A stretch of DNA of 5,377 nt from assembly GCA_036507655.1 (NCBI GenBank), contig DATCIS010000022.1, positions 1-5,377 of the forward strand. The letters are read 5' to 3'. Below the pieces are notes generated by a model, which was not told where the DNA came from, did not search any database, and saw only the letters and a program-made list of their open reading frames with translations. The position numbers and the translations under genes are program-made. Source of the stretch: 2-01-FULL-49-22 sp036507655 (GTDB lineage Bacteria > Patescibacteriota > Saccharimonadia > Saccharimonadales > UBA10212). Position 1 is the stretch's first letter. Each line of letters starts with the position of its first letter. Shown piece after piece: positions 5,036-5,377 of this stretch.

Positions 5036-5377
5036 CTACGCCAGCGCCACCACCAGCTCGGCCATGCTGGTCAGCTCGACGATGATCGGCGCGTCCAGGA
5101 TATTTTCACGGCGCTCATAAGCAACAGGGACACTTTTTTGTCCCAGATACGGCATTAATCGCTCCAAATATCTGTGCCGCGGCGCGATTACGCCAATTTC
5201 CTCCGGCGTGGTACCGGACCTTATGAGTTTCCCGACCTGTTCAGCAATCCAACTATACTGTGCCAGTTCACTGGAAAATGACCGGTAATCAATGGCTTTA
5301 GATTTGAATGTCCTACGAGCGAGCAGTTGCTTGGCGGCGCCGGGTACAACCGATTCAAGCCGGTCAGCAATCTGCTC
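5036..5377 (-). CDS. UvrD/Rep-like helicase, upstream portion ending at an in-frame TAG (5' end outside window)
   Basis: Translation from the window edge gives 113 residues before TAG. It matches domain 2A of UvrD-like helicases: a YSWIAEQVGKLIRSG segment (41-55), IGVIAPRHRYLERLMPYL (61-78, motif IV region), then VPVAYERRENILD (83-95) and a helical stretch ending VVALA. The codons after the TAG (NRQDEADAMFGQVLGYDFW) read as the natural continuation, so the two pieces were one protein. Motifs I, Ia, II and III, which bind and hydrolyse ATP, must lie beyond 5377. A C-to-T change in an ancestral CAG (Gln) codon would create this stop in one step; other single changes are also possible. Confidence 0.72.
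   Translation of the reverse strand, partial: EQIADRLESVVPGAAKQLLARRTFKSKAIDYRSFSSELAQYSWIAEQVGKLIRSGTTPEEIGVIAPRHRYLERLMPYLGQKSVPVAYERRENILDAPIIVELTSMAELVVALA

Noticed and set aside
5036..5038. TAG reassigned as a sense codon in this genome
   Set aside because: TAG ends three genes here at the expected C-termini (487, 484 and 3284), so it works as a normal stop.
3288..5158. Several plus-strand open frames of 62-128 codons
   Set aside because: All are antisense to the helicase-nuclease frame, have no family resemblance, and are expected shadows in GC-rich coding DNA.
1..5377. A multi-gene defence system or mobile element
   Set aside because: A helicase-nuclease and an SNase are present, but they are far apart, under separate control and of types common in repair and scavenging. 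No integrase, transposase, terminal repeat or CRISPR repeat was seen.

Overview
The window most resembles a Candidatus Saccharibacteria (TM7) or related Patescibacteria genome. The clues are compact packing on both strands, a UvrD-type helicase with a fused C-terminal nuclease and the 'SVTHLNNFLD' and 'NLLRFP' signatures I associate with that group, short basic versions of widespread proteins, and standard stop codon use. TGA is not read through anywhere, so this is not a code-25 lineage. The assignment is by recognition only; no search was run.

Layout. Positions 2-487 (+) hold the C-terminal end of a family 2 glycosyltransferase with a membrane tail. It converges on a membrane-anchored staphylococcal-nuclease-like protein (484-1065, -); the two stop codons share one CTAG. 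Positions 1066-1209 are a regulatory gap with a TATAAT box almost touching the nuclease start, a bipartite inverted repeat, and a perfect 40-bp palindrome built from three GTTATAAC units spaced exactly 11 bp apart. Upstream on the same strand are a CobO/BtuR-type corrinoid adenosyltransferase (1210-1788) and an unrecognised acidic protein (1802-2485), separated by 13 nt and probably cotranscribed. A divergent intergenic region (2486-2656) holds promoters for both directions and a 21-bp near-palindrome. A small MIP-family channel (2657-3283, +) has a strong Shine-Dalgarno sequence and abuts, stop to stop, the helicase-nuclease gene (3284 to beyond 5377, -). That gene has one in-frame TAG at 5036-5038 and its N-terminus lies outside the window.

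How they fit together. The genes look like separate housekeeping or envelope functions: surface polysaccharide synthesis, extracytoplasmic nucleic acid degradation, corrinoid activation, solute or water permeation, and DNA repair or recombination. I do not see a multi-gene defence or mobile system. The points most worth a second look are the phased palindrome, the helicase amber codon, the channel's non-canonical selectivity filter, and the near-leaderless promoters on the minus strand. No tRNA, rRNA, CRISPR array, insertion sequence or origin was seen, and no gene-free stretch exceeds 171 bases.
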